64,000 nt of DNA from an uncultured Latescibacterota bacterium (GTDB lineage Bacteria; Latescibacterota; UBA2968; UBA8231): NCBI GenBank assembly GCA_958295495.1, contig OY282352.1:806001-870000 (forward strand). Direction: 5' to 3'. A program made the translations under genes and the position numbers. The notes beneath the pieces are model-generated. The model searched no databases. It was not told the DNA's origin and was given only the letters and a program-made list of their open reading frames with translations. Positions 1 to 6,618 of the stretch are shown piece after piece. Position 1 is the first letter of the stretch; every line of letters begins with the position of its first letter.

Positions 1-956
1 TTTTTCCCTTTGCATCCGAACAGGTGTGGGCAGTAGTAATTTTTCTCGCCATGTCGGTTTTGCTCTGGCGGGGGCTATACGGCGACTTGGAGAAAATGGT
101 CTCCGCGCTAGTGGCGACCTTCAGCTTGGTCGTCGTTGGATCGGTGCTCGCACTGCAAGGCACGAGCTACGCAATCAACAGCGCGCAAATAGCCTCGGGC
201 TTCCGCTTTGCCATGCCAGCCGAAGGCGCGTTTGTGGCCCTCGCGGTGATGGGATCGGTCGGCGCGACCGCAGTCGAGCTTTTCATGTATCCCTATTGGA
301 TCGTAGAAAAAGGCTACCCGGATTTCGTCGGGCCCAAAGACGATAGCCCCGCATGGCAGGCGCGGTACCGGGGCTGGATGCGAGTCTTGATCGCGGATGC
401 GGGCGTGTGTACGGGCATCGCGCTGGTAGTTACCTGCGCGTATTACCTGCTGGGCGCGTCCGTTCTCAACCAGCTACAAGTCTTGCCCGAAGGTATGAAA
501 GTCGTTGAGCAAGTCTCGCTAATTTTCACCGAGAGCATCGGCGGCTGGGCGTACTATCTCTTCATGTTCGGGGGCTTTTGCACGCTCTTTTCTACCCTGC
601 TGGTCTTCGCGGCCTCTTCGGGGCGGATCGGCGCTGACTTTCTGCGGCAACTAAAGGTGCGTGCGCTCGCCGGAGAAGAGGGCTACCGCCGCTGGATCCG
701 CATTTTCCAAATCGTCTTCCCGTTTGGGTGGCTGCTTTTCATATTGTTCGACCCGCGCACCCTCGACTTCGTGCTCAAAGGGGCCAATGTCAACAATCTG
801 TTGCTCATCCCCATGGCCTATGCCGTGCTGCACTTGGCCATGCGCACACCCGCCGACGAGCGCATGACCCTGAAGACCGAGCTGGCACTGCTCTTCACCA
901 TCTGGGCCATCATCAACTTCACGGCGGTCAATCTGTTCAAGCTGTCTGGGCACTAG
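1..956 (+). CDS. Nramp-like metal transporter, 3' part
   Basis: The frame is open from base 3 with no start in the window, so this is the C-terminal ~317 residues of a larger gene ending at TAG 954-956. The protein is strongly hydrophobic, with about seven membrane segments joined by short charged loops, and its overall pattern resembles the Nramp (natural resistance-associated macrophage protein) family of inner-membrane divalent-metal transporters. The segment matching transmembrane helix 6 reads GATAVELFMYPYW. Classical Nramp proteins have a metal-coordinating M-P-H motif there and this protein does not, so the substrate may not be Mn2+/Fe2+. Helix 1 with its D-P-G-N motif lies outside the window and cannot be checked. 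No clear terminator follows. Family assignment is moderate; substrate is unknown. Confidence 0.6.
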   Translation, partial: FPFASEQVWAVVIFLAMSVLLWRGLYGDLEKMVSALVATFSLVVVGSVLALQGTSYAINSAQIASGFRFAMPAEGAFVALAVMGSVGATAVELFMYPYWIVEKGYPDFVGPKDDSPAWQARYRGWMRVLIADAGVCTGIALVVTCAYYLLGASVLNQLQVLPEGMKVVEQVSLIFTESIGGWAYYLFMFGGFCTLFSTLLVFAASSGRIGADFLRQLKVRALAGEEGYRRWIRIFQIVFPFGWLLFILFDPRTLDFVLKGANVNNLLLIPMAYAVLHLAMRTPADERMTLKTELALLFTIWAIINFTAVNLFKLSGH

Positions 957-1156
957 CCGCCATAACCGTCTTCGCAGATTTTCGTTTCGCCGTTGCAGCA
1001 TCCTCTTCGATAGTGTCCAACAGGCGGCCCTTTTTTGTGTGCGCTTACTACTCGGCCACGCCGCCGACTCGAAAAACCCTCATTCCGCTTCTTGGAAATC
1101 CGCGCACCTTGGGGCCGCCGCGCCATCCATTCTCGCCGCCATTTTTGCCGCGCCAT
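953..1156 (-). CDS. Possible small, very basic protein (67 aa)
   Basis: A 67-codon frame lies downstream of hisA on the same strand. Its ATG (1154-1156) is preceded, at a spacing of 9 bases, by a good Shine-Dalgarno sequence (AAGGAG, bases 1166-1171 read on the minus strand). The product is very rich in Arg and Lys and ends with a Cys/Gly-rich stretch (RRGCCNGETKICEDG). I do not recognise it. It overlaps the stop of the Nramp-like gene by four bases, and the surrounding 240 bp contains two related copies of a short repeat, so this may be repeat-derived sequence rather than a gene. The ribosome binding site is the only positive argument. Confidence 0.22.
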   Translation of the reverse strand: MARQKWRREWMARRPQGARISKKRNEGFSSRRRGRVVSAHKKGPPVGHYRRGCCNGETKICEDGYGG

Positions 1157-1198
1157 GTACTCACGCTCCTTTCCGGTAGTATCCAACGAGCGACGCCC

Positions 1199-1948
1199 CT
1201 ACTGTATTCCTACCATATCCTCGTAGCATAGCCCCACACCCCCGAAAATATCCAGCGCTGCTCCGACCGTAAAATCCAATTTCCCTTGGCCGAGCCGGCT
1301 GAGAATCTCGATGTCCGCGGCACTGCACACCCCACCAGCATACGTCGTCGGAATCGGCGCGATCTCGCCCAAGAGCGCGACGAGTTCGGCATCAACTCCC
1401 CGCTGCTGGCCTTCGACCCCAGTGGCGTGAATGAGGAATTCGCTGCAAAATTCGGCGAGGAGTGCCAAGTGGTCCGCGCTGATAGCAAAGTCCGTGGCTT
1501 TTTGCCAGCGGTCGGTCACCACCACATAGCGCCCATCGCGTTTGCTGCAACTAAGGTCTAAGACCAACCGGTCGCGCCCCACCGCCGCCACCATTTGCGC
1601 CAGCCGGGCGCGGTGGAGTTGGCCGTCGCTAAAGACGTAGGAAGTGACGATTACCTGCGCGGCACCGCGGCTGAGCCAAGCCGCCGCATTGTCCGGGCGG
1701 ATGCCACCGCCGACCTGCAAGCCCCCGGGGAAGGCGGCCAAGGCCTGCGCGGCCGCGTCCTCATTGCCCGGGCCGAGCATGATGACGTGGCCGCCTAAGA
1801 TCTGGTCGCGGCAATAGCGCGCTGCAAAGTACGCAGGAGGATGGGGGGCGATGAAGTGGGTTTGGGGGGCACTGCCGTCGCGCAAGCTGGCACCGACGAT
1901 CTGCTTGACTCGTCCCTCGTGCAGGTCGATACAGGGCCGAAAGCGCAT
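1199..1948 (-). CDS. hisA: HisA, eukaryotic-type ProFAR isomerase
   Basis: This 249-residue TIM-barrel protein is predicted to be phosphoribosylformimino-5-aminoimidazole carboxamide ribotide isomerase, step 4 of histidine synthesis. The sequence follows the fungal/plant HIS6 pattern rather than ordinary bacterial HisA: CIDLHEGRVKQIVG near the N-terminus, HVIMLGPGN, LQVGGGI, VIVTSYVF, LVLDLSCSK, FLIHATGVEG, TTYAGGV and ALDIFGG. The two catalytic aspartates are present (D8 in CIDLH, D131 in LDLSC). The ATG overlaps the stop codon of the upstream enolase-superfamily gene as TGATG, so the two are translationally coupled. No other his gene lies in the window. Function is inferred from clear family resemblance; the eukaryotic-type subfamily is the notable point. 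Confidence 0.88.
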   Translation of the reverse strand: MRFRPCIDLHEGRVKQIVGASLRDGSAPQTHFIAPHPPAYFAARYCRDQILGGHVIMLGPGNEDAAAQALAAFPGGLQVGGGIRPDNAAAWLSRGAAQVIVTSYVFSDGQLHRARLAQMVAAVGRDRLVLDLSCSKRDGRYVVVTDRWQKATDFAISADHLALLAEFCSEFLIHATGVEGQQRGVDAELVALLGEIAPIPTTYAGGVCSAADIEILSRLGQGKLDFTVGAALDIFGGVGLCYEDMVGIQ

Positions 1949-3045
1949 CAGCGGTCGCAGCGGTACTCTGCGAGCGCGTCCTCGTCGAGGGTGACGCCGA
2001 GGCCCGGGCCGGCGGGCGGGAGGATGTACCCATCGGCGATGGGCAGCTTTTCCCGGATGACGTCGCCGCGGTGATAGACGCAGCCGTTCACGTCGCTGGC
2101 GTAGCCCAAGTTGGGCATGGCAAAGGCGAGGTGGGCTTGGGCCGCCGTGCCAATCCCCAGCTCGGGCATGCTGCCGATGATACAGGGCAGGCGCGCGGCC
2201 TCGGCAATGGCGAAGATGCGTGCGGCCGACCCCAAACCGCCAGCTTCCGACACGTACACGTTGAAGACATCGACGGCTTGGTGGCGGATGCAGTTGAGGG
2301 CGTCGGCCGGCGTCCAAACGCTCTCGTCGGCCATGATGGGCAGCGAGACGCGCTCGCGGACAAAGCGCAGCCCGTCTAAGTCGTCGGCTGCTAAGGGCTG
2401 CTCAACCAACTCCAAGTCAAAGTCTGCGATCGCCTCGATGTGACGCACGGCTTCCTTCGCCGAGGGCCAGCCCATGTTGGCATCTACGCGCAGGACGACC
2501 GCGCTGCCGACCGCACTGCGCACGGCTGCGAGCACGGCCATGTCGGCGCGAATGTCCCGCCCGATCTTGACCTTGAGGGTCTTGTACCCCTCGGCCACTA
2601 GGCTCTGGGCTTGGGCGGCGATGGCTGTGGGGTCGCCCATAGACAGCGAATGACTGAGCAACACGCGGTCGCGCACTAGGCCGCCCAGCAATTGGTAAAC
2701 GGGTACGCCGCAGGCTTTGCCGACCAAGTCGTAGAGGGCCATTTCAATGCCGGCCTTGGCCGGGAAGGAGCGGTGCAAAGCTCGATTCATGCGGTCGGCA
2801 ATCTCGCGGATGCGGCGCGGGTCCAAGCCGCAAAGCACATCGGCGAGCAGCCCGTTGATGGCCTCGCTTTCCCCGCGGCCGCGGCGGTCCCAGATGCTGG
2901 AGGCTTCGCCGAGGCCGGTGAGGCCGGCGTCGGTGTGAATTAAGACGACGGCGTTTTCAGAGGCTTGGTGCGTGCCGAGGCTGCTTTGAAAAGGCTGTGG
3001 TCTTGGCACGCGCACGGGTATGGCTTCGACGCGGGTGATTTTCAT
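1948..3045 (-). CDS. Enolase-superfamily enzyme (MLE subgroup)
   Basis: This 365-residue protein has the mandelate racemase/muconate lactonizing enzyme fold: an N-terminal capping domain (about 1-120) and a (beta/alpha)7-beta barrel. Visible active-site elements are the KxK motif (K158, K160 in TLKVKIG), and metal ligands in RVDAN (D188), LVEQP (E215) and MADES (D240-E241). Members of this subgroup usually have a second catalytic lysine in an N-I-K-L-x-K-x-G-G strand; here the strand reads NVYVSEAGG, with Tyr and Glu instead. It is therefore unlikely to be a standard dipeptide epimerase or muconate cycloisomerase, and a dehydratase is one alternative. It follows rsmD by four bases and overlaps hisA by one base. 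Substrate is not known. Confidence 0.82.
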   Translation of the reverse strand: MKITRVEAIPVRVPRPQPFQSSLGTHQASENAVVLIHTDAGLTGLGEASSIWDRRGRGESEAINGLLADVLCGLDPRRIREIADRMNRALHRSFPAKAGIEMALYDLVGKACGVPVYQLLGGLVRDRVLLSHSLSMGDPTAIAAQAQSLVAEGYKTLKVKIGRDIRADMAVLAAVRSAVGSAVVLRVDANMGWPSAKEAVRHIEAIADFDLELVEQPLAADDLDGLRFVRERVSLPIMADESVWTPADALNCIRHQAVDVFNVYVSEAGGLGSAARIFAIAEAARLPCIIGSMPELGIGTAAQAHLAFAMPNLGYASDVNGCVYHRGDVIREKLPIADGYILPPAGPGLGVTLDEDALAEYRCDR

Positions 3046-3049
3046 GGGA

Positions 3050-3613
3050 TCAGGTGAGGCGATAGATGCTGAGAGCGGTGTTGCCGTAGGTCCGCTGCTG
3101 GGCGAGCGCGAGGTGGCCGCTGTGCTCGGGCACGTCCAAGTCGATTTGGTGCTGCACCAACAGCAGGCCCCCGTCGTTAAGCAGCGCGGATTCCCCGAGG
3201 ACTTCGATTAGGCCCAGCAGGAGCGGGGCACCGCAGTAGCGGGCGTGGTACGGGGGGTCGGCGTACACGATGTCGAAGCGACGGCCGGCCGCGGCCAATT
3301 GGGGGATGAGGTGTTGGGCCTTGACCGCGTGCAGGCCGGCGACGCCGGCCCTCCACTGGTAGAGTAGCGTGCGGATCTGACGCCGCCGCCGGTGATCTGG
3401 CTCGTTGAGTTCGACGCTCGCGCCCCGGCTCAGTGCTTCGAGCCCCATCTGGCCCGAGCCAGCACACAGGTCGAGGAAGGCACGGCCCTTCAGGTCGGGG
3501 CCAAGCATGGAGAATACGGCTTCCTTGAGGCGCGTCGAAGTGAGGCGTATCTGGCGCAGGCGTCGCCCGGAGGGAATCTGCCGACCGCGATAGGTGCCAG
3601 TGACAATATGCAC
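3050..3613 (-). CDS. rsmD: 16S rRNA G966 N2-methyltransferase RsmD
   Basis: This is a small Rossmann-fold RNA methyltransferase (187 residues, the usual RsmD length). It shows the SAM-binding motif DLCAGSGQMG (48-57) and the catalytic motif DPPY (119-122), which flips and methylates the exocyclic amine of G966 in 16S rRNA. The N-terminus HIVTGTYRGR matches the family start. I chose the GTG at 3611-3613 because GAGG lies 7 bases upstream; a TTG at 3646 would add 11 residues without a visible ribosome binding site. It is the first gene of a minus-strand unit with the enolase-superfamily gene and hisA. In many bacteria rsmD sits with coaD, which is absent here. Confidence 0.9.
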   Translation of the reverse strand: MHIVTGTYRGRQIPSGRRLRQIRLTSTRLKEAVFSMLGPDLKGRAFLDLCAGSGQMGLEALSRGASVELNEPDHRRRRQIRTLLYQWRAGVAGLHAVKAQHLIPQLAAAGRRFDIVYADPPYHARYCGAPLLLGLIEVLGESALLNDGGLLLVQHQIDLDVPEHSGHLALAQQRTYGNTALSIYRLT

Positions 3614-3722
3614 GGGTAAGCCTCGAATTGGGGTTGATTGAGACAAAAAAGTATCGCGGTTGGGGCTAGCAGCGTCAAGTTGTGGGTTGCGGGCGATGGG
3701 GGAAGTTTGAAATTTGGAAACT

Positions 3723-3750
3723 ACTAACCACTAACCACTAACCACTAACC
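3723..3750. repeat. Heptamer tandem repeat, four copies
   Basis: The heptamer ACTAACC occurs four times head to tail with no mismatch, about 15 bases upstream of the ATG of the flavin oxidase gene. It is short and may simply be slippage-prone sequence. Being so close to the start codon, copy-number change would alter the spacing of the 5' leader. Confidence 0.9.
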
Positions 3751-3763
3751 ACCAATCAAGCTA

Positions 3764-4912
3764 ATGACCACAGAACGATACGACGTCATCGTCGCAGGGG
3801 CTGGCGGCATGGGCAGTGCCGCGCTTTACCACTTGGCGCGTCGCGGCGTGCGCGTCTGCGCTGTAGAGCGCTTTGGCATAGCCCACGACCGGGGGTCTTC
3901 ACACGGGGATACCCGCATCATTCGCAAAGCCTATATGGAGCATCCCGACTACGTGCCCCTGTTGCACCGGGCCTACGCGCTGTGGGAGGAGCTAGAAGCC
4001 GAAGAGGCTGGGGAACTCTTTGCCCGCGTCGGACTGCTAGTGGCGGGCGATCCCGAGGCGGAGGCCATGCGAGGGCAGGCGGCCTGTTATCAGGCACACG
4101 ACCTGCCGCATGAGGAGCTCGATGCGGCAGCCATTGCCGCGCGCTACCAAGGCTTGGCTTTGCCTGCGGCGTGGAGTGGCTTTTACGATCCCCTAGGCGG
4201 CTTTCTCCGGGTCGAGGACTGCGTCCGTCGGCACATCGCGTTGGCCCGGAAGCACGGGGCGAAGCTCTACGCCGGAGAGCCCATGCTGTCGTGGCGGCGC
4301 GAGGATGCAGGAGTGGTAGTGGAAACCGAGCGACGGCGCTTGCTCGCCACGCGGTTGATACTCACTGCCGGGGCTTGGGCAGTGCCGGAGCTATGCCGGC
4401 TGGGCGTAGCAGCGTGCGTAGTGCGCAAAGTGCAGTTGTGGTACCAAGGGCGAGGCTTGGACCAGTACGCGCAAGGCGCGTTCCCCTGCTTCTTCATCGC
4501 CGACGGCGAACACTACTTCTACGGTTTTCCCGCCCAAGCACCGTGGGGCCTAAAGTTGGCCGAGCACAATGTGTCGCACGACCCGGTAGCCGATCCGCTC
4601 CGCCTCAATCGCGCCTTGGCCGACGACGATCAGCCCGCTGTCCTCGACTTTCTCGCGCGATTTTTCCCCGCGCTGCAACCAGAGCTGAGCAAACACGCGG
4701 CCTGCATGTATTCGCTGACGCCGGATGGGCACTTCGTCTTGGACATCCACCCCGAATGCCCGGCCGTGGTGCTGGGGGCGGGTTTTTCCGGCCACGGGTT
4801 TAAGTTTGCGCCGGTGGTGGGCGAAATTTTGGCTGAATTGGCGCTGGAAGGCGATACCAAACATCCCATCGAATTCCTGCGCCTTTCCCGTTTTGCACAA
4901 AGGAGGTCATAA
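3764..4912 (+). CDS. Sarcosine/N-methyltryptophan oxidase-type flavoenzyme
   Basis: This 382-residue FAD-dependent amine oxidase belongs to the monomeric sarcosine oxidase / N-methyl-L-tryptophan oxidase family, which oxidises N-methyl amino acids and releases formaldehyde and H2O2. It begins with a dinucleotide-binding GAGGMGSAA motif (11-20) and has the SSHGDTRIIRKAY segment typical of the family. Cys314 in HAACMYSLTPDGHF aligns with the cysteine that binds FAD covalently in monomeric sarcosine oxidase, and the following TPDGHFVLD also matches. The stop codon directly abuts the ATG of the next SDR gene, so the two form an operon. The exact substrate cannot be read from sequence; other N-methyl or cyclic amines are possible. 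Confidence 0.85.
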   Translation: MTTERYDVIVAGAGGMGSAALYHLARRGVRVCAVERFGIAHDRGSSHGDTRIIRKAYMEHPDYVPLLHRAYALWEELEAEEAGELFARVGLLVAGDPEAEAMRGQAACYQAHDLPHEELDAAAIAARYQGLALPAAWSGFYDPLGGFLRVEDCVRRHIALARKHGAKLYAGEPMLSWRREDAGVVVETERRRLLATRLILTAGAWAVPELCRLGVAACVVRKVQLWYQGRGLDQYAQGAFPCFFIADGEHYFYGFPAQAPWGLKLAEHNVSHDPVADPLRLNRALADDDQPAVLDFLARFFPALQPELSKHAACMYSLTPDGHFVLDIHPECPAVVLGAGFSGHGFKFAPVVGEILAELALEGDTKHPIEFLRLSRFAQRRS

Positions 4913-5689
4913 ATGGATCTAGGACTGAAGGACAAAATTGCTCTGATAACTGGAGGGAGTCGGGGGATTGGCCGGGCCATTGCGTTGGCACTGGCCAACG
5001 AGGGGTGCAAAGTGGCGATCTGCGCCCGCGGCCAAGAGCCGCTCGCCCGCGCCTTGCAACAAGTGCGGGCCACTGGGGCCGAAGCCATCGCCGAGGTCGC
5101 CGACGTGCGCTCGCGGAAGGACGTGGAGGCCGTTGTTGCGCGCTGTGCGGCCGAGTGGGGAGGCGTGGATATCTTGGTCAACAATGTGGGCGGGGCGGCC
5201 GGCGGACAGAGCCTGCTCGAAAGCGCGGATGAGGACTGGGCGGAAACCTTTGACCTAAACGTGTTCCACGCCGTGCGCACGACGCGGGCGGCCCTGCCCT
5301 ACATGCGGCAGCGAGGTGGGGGCACGGTGGTGATCGTCTCGTCAATCTCGGGGTGGAAGCCCGGCCCCAAGGCCCAGTATGGAAGCGCGAAGGCCGCGGA
5401 GATTTTTCTCGCCGGTGCGCTGGCGCTGGAGTTGGCCGAATGCGGGGTGCGGGTCAATGCGGTCGCGCCGGGATCGATATTTTTTGCCGGCGGTGGGTGG
5501 GCGCGTTTTCAGGCGGAGCAGCCCGAGCGCTTTGCACAGTTTGTGGAACGGGACCTGCCGGCCGGGCGCTTGGGGACACCAGAAGAGGTGGCGGATGCGG
5601 TGGCGTTTCTGGCGTCTGAACGAGCGAGTTGGATCAATGGAGCAATGATCCCAGTGGATGGGGCGCAGGGCCGACCGACAGCTTTTTGA
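4913..5689 (+). CDS. Short-chain dehydrogenase/reductase
   Basis: This is a classical SDR of 258 residues. It has the cofactor motif TGGSRGIG near the N-terminus, NNVGG, the catalytic Ser in IVSSISG, and the YGSAK (YxxxK) catalytic pair. The C-terminal part (GRLGTPEEVADAVAFLAS...INGAMIPVDG) is typical of FabG-like oxidoreductases. The ATG immediately follows the stop of the flavin oxidase gene, and a strong Shine-Dalgarno (AAAGGAGG) lies inside the end of that gene, so the two are co-transcribed. It may act on the product of the oxidase, but this is inference. No substrate can be assigned. Confidence 0.88.
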   Translation: MDLGLKDKIALITGGSRGIGRAIALALANEGCKVAICARGQEPLARALQQVRATGAEAIAEVADVRSRKDVEAVVARCAAEWGGVDILVNNVGGAAGGQSLLESADEDWAETFDLNVFHAVRTTRAALPYMRQRGGGTVVIVSSISGWKPGPKAQYGSAKAAEIFLAGALALELAECGVRVNAVAPGSIFFAGGGWARFQAEQPERFAQFVERDLPAGRLGTPEEVADAVAFLASERASWINGAMIPVDGAQGRPTAF

Positions 5690-5706
5690 CGGGCGAGTGC
5701 TCAACC

Positions 5707-5745
5707 GCTATCAACGCAGCAGCATGAGCTTGCGCGTCAACGCGC
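5707..5745 (-). repeat. 39-bp direct repeat, copy 1 (left of TA module)
   Basis: These 39 bases are identical to 6580-6618. Read on the minus strand they encode the last ten residues (ALTRKLMLLR) and stop codon of the large WD40 protein gene, plus a few following bases. The similarity ends abruptly at 5745. The two copies bracket the toxin-antitoxin genes, consistent with insertion accompanied by duplication, or with a lost second gene carrying the same sorting domain. Confidence 0.95.
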
Positions 5746-5794
5746 TCTTTTTCGGACAGACAGGAGTTGCCGTAGATGTGGGTGGAGAAGCTCG

Positions 5795-6214
5795 TTAGTG
5801 CGATGGGACAATGCGAAATTGGCGCTTGCCGTCAATGCGGTAGGTCTCGAAATCGTCGTGAGCGATGGTAAAGATCGTAGTGAGCGATTCTCGTTTGGCC
5901 AGATGCACCAGCGTCGCATCGGCGAAATCCATCGGTCGGTCGTGGTAGCGTTTCATCAGACGGTCCAGCTCTGGCAGGTCCGTATCTGTTATCGGCAGTA
6001 CTGTTATGGCACCGGAGCGCAGAAAACGCCAAGCGGCGTTGATCGCCGGCCGATGATCGCCCAGCAAATGAAACAACTCGGCAAGTACGGCAGCGGTAGT
6101 GGCCAACGGCAGCCGCAAAGACGGAAACGTCTCGACACACCGGTCGTGCCACTGGTCGTCGGCGTCGAGCAAGGCTAGGATCGTCCCCGTATCGATCAGG
6201 CCCTTAGCCCGCAC
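5795..6214 (-). CDS. PIN-domain toxin (VapC-like ribonuclease)
   Basis: This 139-residue protein is a predicted PIN-domain endoribonuclease, the toxin of a type II toxin-antitoxin pair. The acidic active-site residues are visible: D8 (LIDTGTILALLD), E46 (VLAELFHLL), D96/D99 (MDFADATLVHLA) and D120 (IAHDDFETY). I chose the GTG at 6212-6214 because it overlaps the 3' end of the antitoxin by 11 bases when the antitoxin is read in its restored frame, the usual arrangement in such modules. Length fits the family. The module sits between two perfect 39-bp repeats, which points to acquisition. The RNA target is unknown. Confidence 0.85.
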   Translation of the reverse strand: MRAKGLIDTGTILALLDADDQWHDRCVETFPSLRLPLATTAAVLAELFHLLGDHRPAINAAWRFLRSGAITVLPITDTDLPELDRLMKRYHDRPMDFADATLVHLAKRESLTTIFTIAHDDFETYRIDGKRQFRIVPSH

Positions 6215-6483
6215 GGCGTTGTTGTAGTTGGTCGCGCACCCGTTGCCCGACCTGCTGTGAACGGAGGGGATCGCCGCCCCGGATGGTGCCAAAGGTCTGC
6301 ATGGCGGCCTTTGCGAAGTTGGTCTTGTATTTCGTCGTCTCCAGCCTTCTCCCGATCGAGCCACTGGGACACGATCTGGTCGAGGAGTCGGGCTACGCTC
6401 GTTTTATGGGCTCGAGCCGCAGCTTCGAGGCCGCTTTTCACTTCGGGCGAGACGCGCCAGCTATATACTTTGCTTTTGTTCAT
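6204..6483 (-). pseudogene. Antitoxin partner of the PIN toxin, frameshifted
   Basis: Translation from the ATG at 6481-6483 gives MNKSKVYSWRVSPEV..., a short N-terminal DNA-binding type domain (ribbon-helix-helix-like: ARAHKTSVARLLDQIV) followed by an acidic linker (KAGDDEIQDQLRK). After that, frame 1 becomes nonsense, while the adjacent frame reads AAMQTFGTIRGGDPLRSQQV and ends RRAG with TAA at 6204-6206. That is the normal tail of this antitoxin family, which neutralises the toxin. The switch needs one extra base in the run near 6304-6313. This is either a real inactivating frameshift, a sequencing error, or (less likely) recoding. If real, the toxin would lack its normal partner. Confidence 0.75.
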
Positions 6484-6490
6484 TATGTAC

Positions 6491-6519
6491 AGTGTAGCAC
6501 GTAGATGATGCCATTGCAA
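6491..6519 (-). promoter_or_regulatory. Sigma-70 type promoter of the toxin-antitoxin pair
   Basis: On the minus strand TTGCAA (6514-6519) and TACACT (6491-6496) are separated by exactly 17 bases. A TG one base before the -10 box adds an extended -10 element. The -10 box ends only 7 bases before the antitoxin ATG, so transcription would start at or next to the start codon, giving a leaderless or nearly leaderless mRNA. Confidence 0.55.
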
Positions 6520-6579
6520 ACAGGCATGAGTAGATCGCCGCCCAACAGCTCGGCAAAGCACATGCCGGTTCCGCACGAT

Positions 6580-6618
6580 GCTATCAACGCAGCAGCATGA
6601 GCTTGCGCGTCAACGCGC
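6580..6618 (-). repeat. 39-bp direct repeat, copy 2 (right of TA module)
   Basis: This is identical to 5707-5745. Here it is the genuine 3' end of the WD40 gene (final codons, stop at 6584-6586 and four bases beyond). The intact gene context suggests this is the original copy. Confidence 0.95.

Noticed and set aside
3723..3750. Heptamer repeat as a CRISPR-like or iteron array
   Set aside because: The units are contiguous 7-mers without spacers, only four copies, and no replication or Cas gene is nearby.
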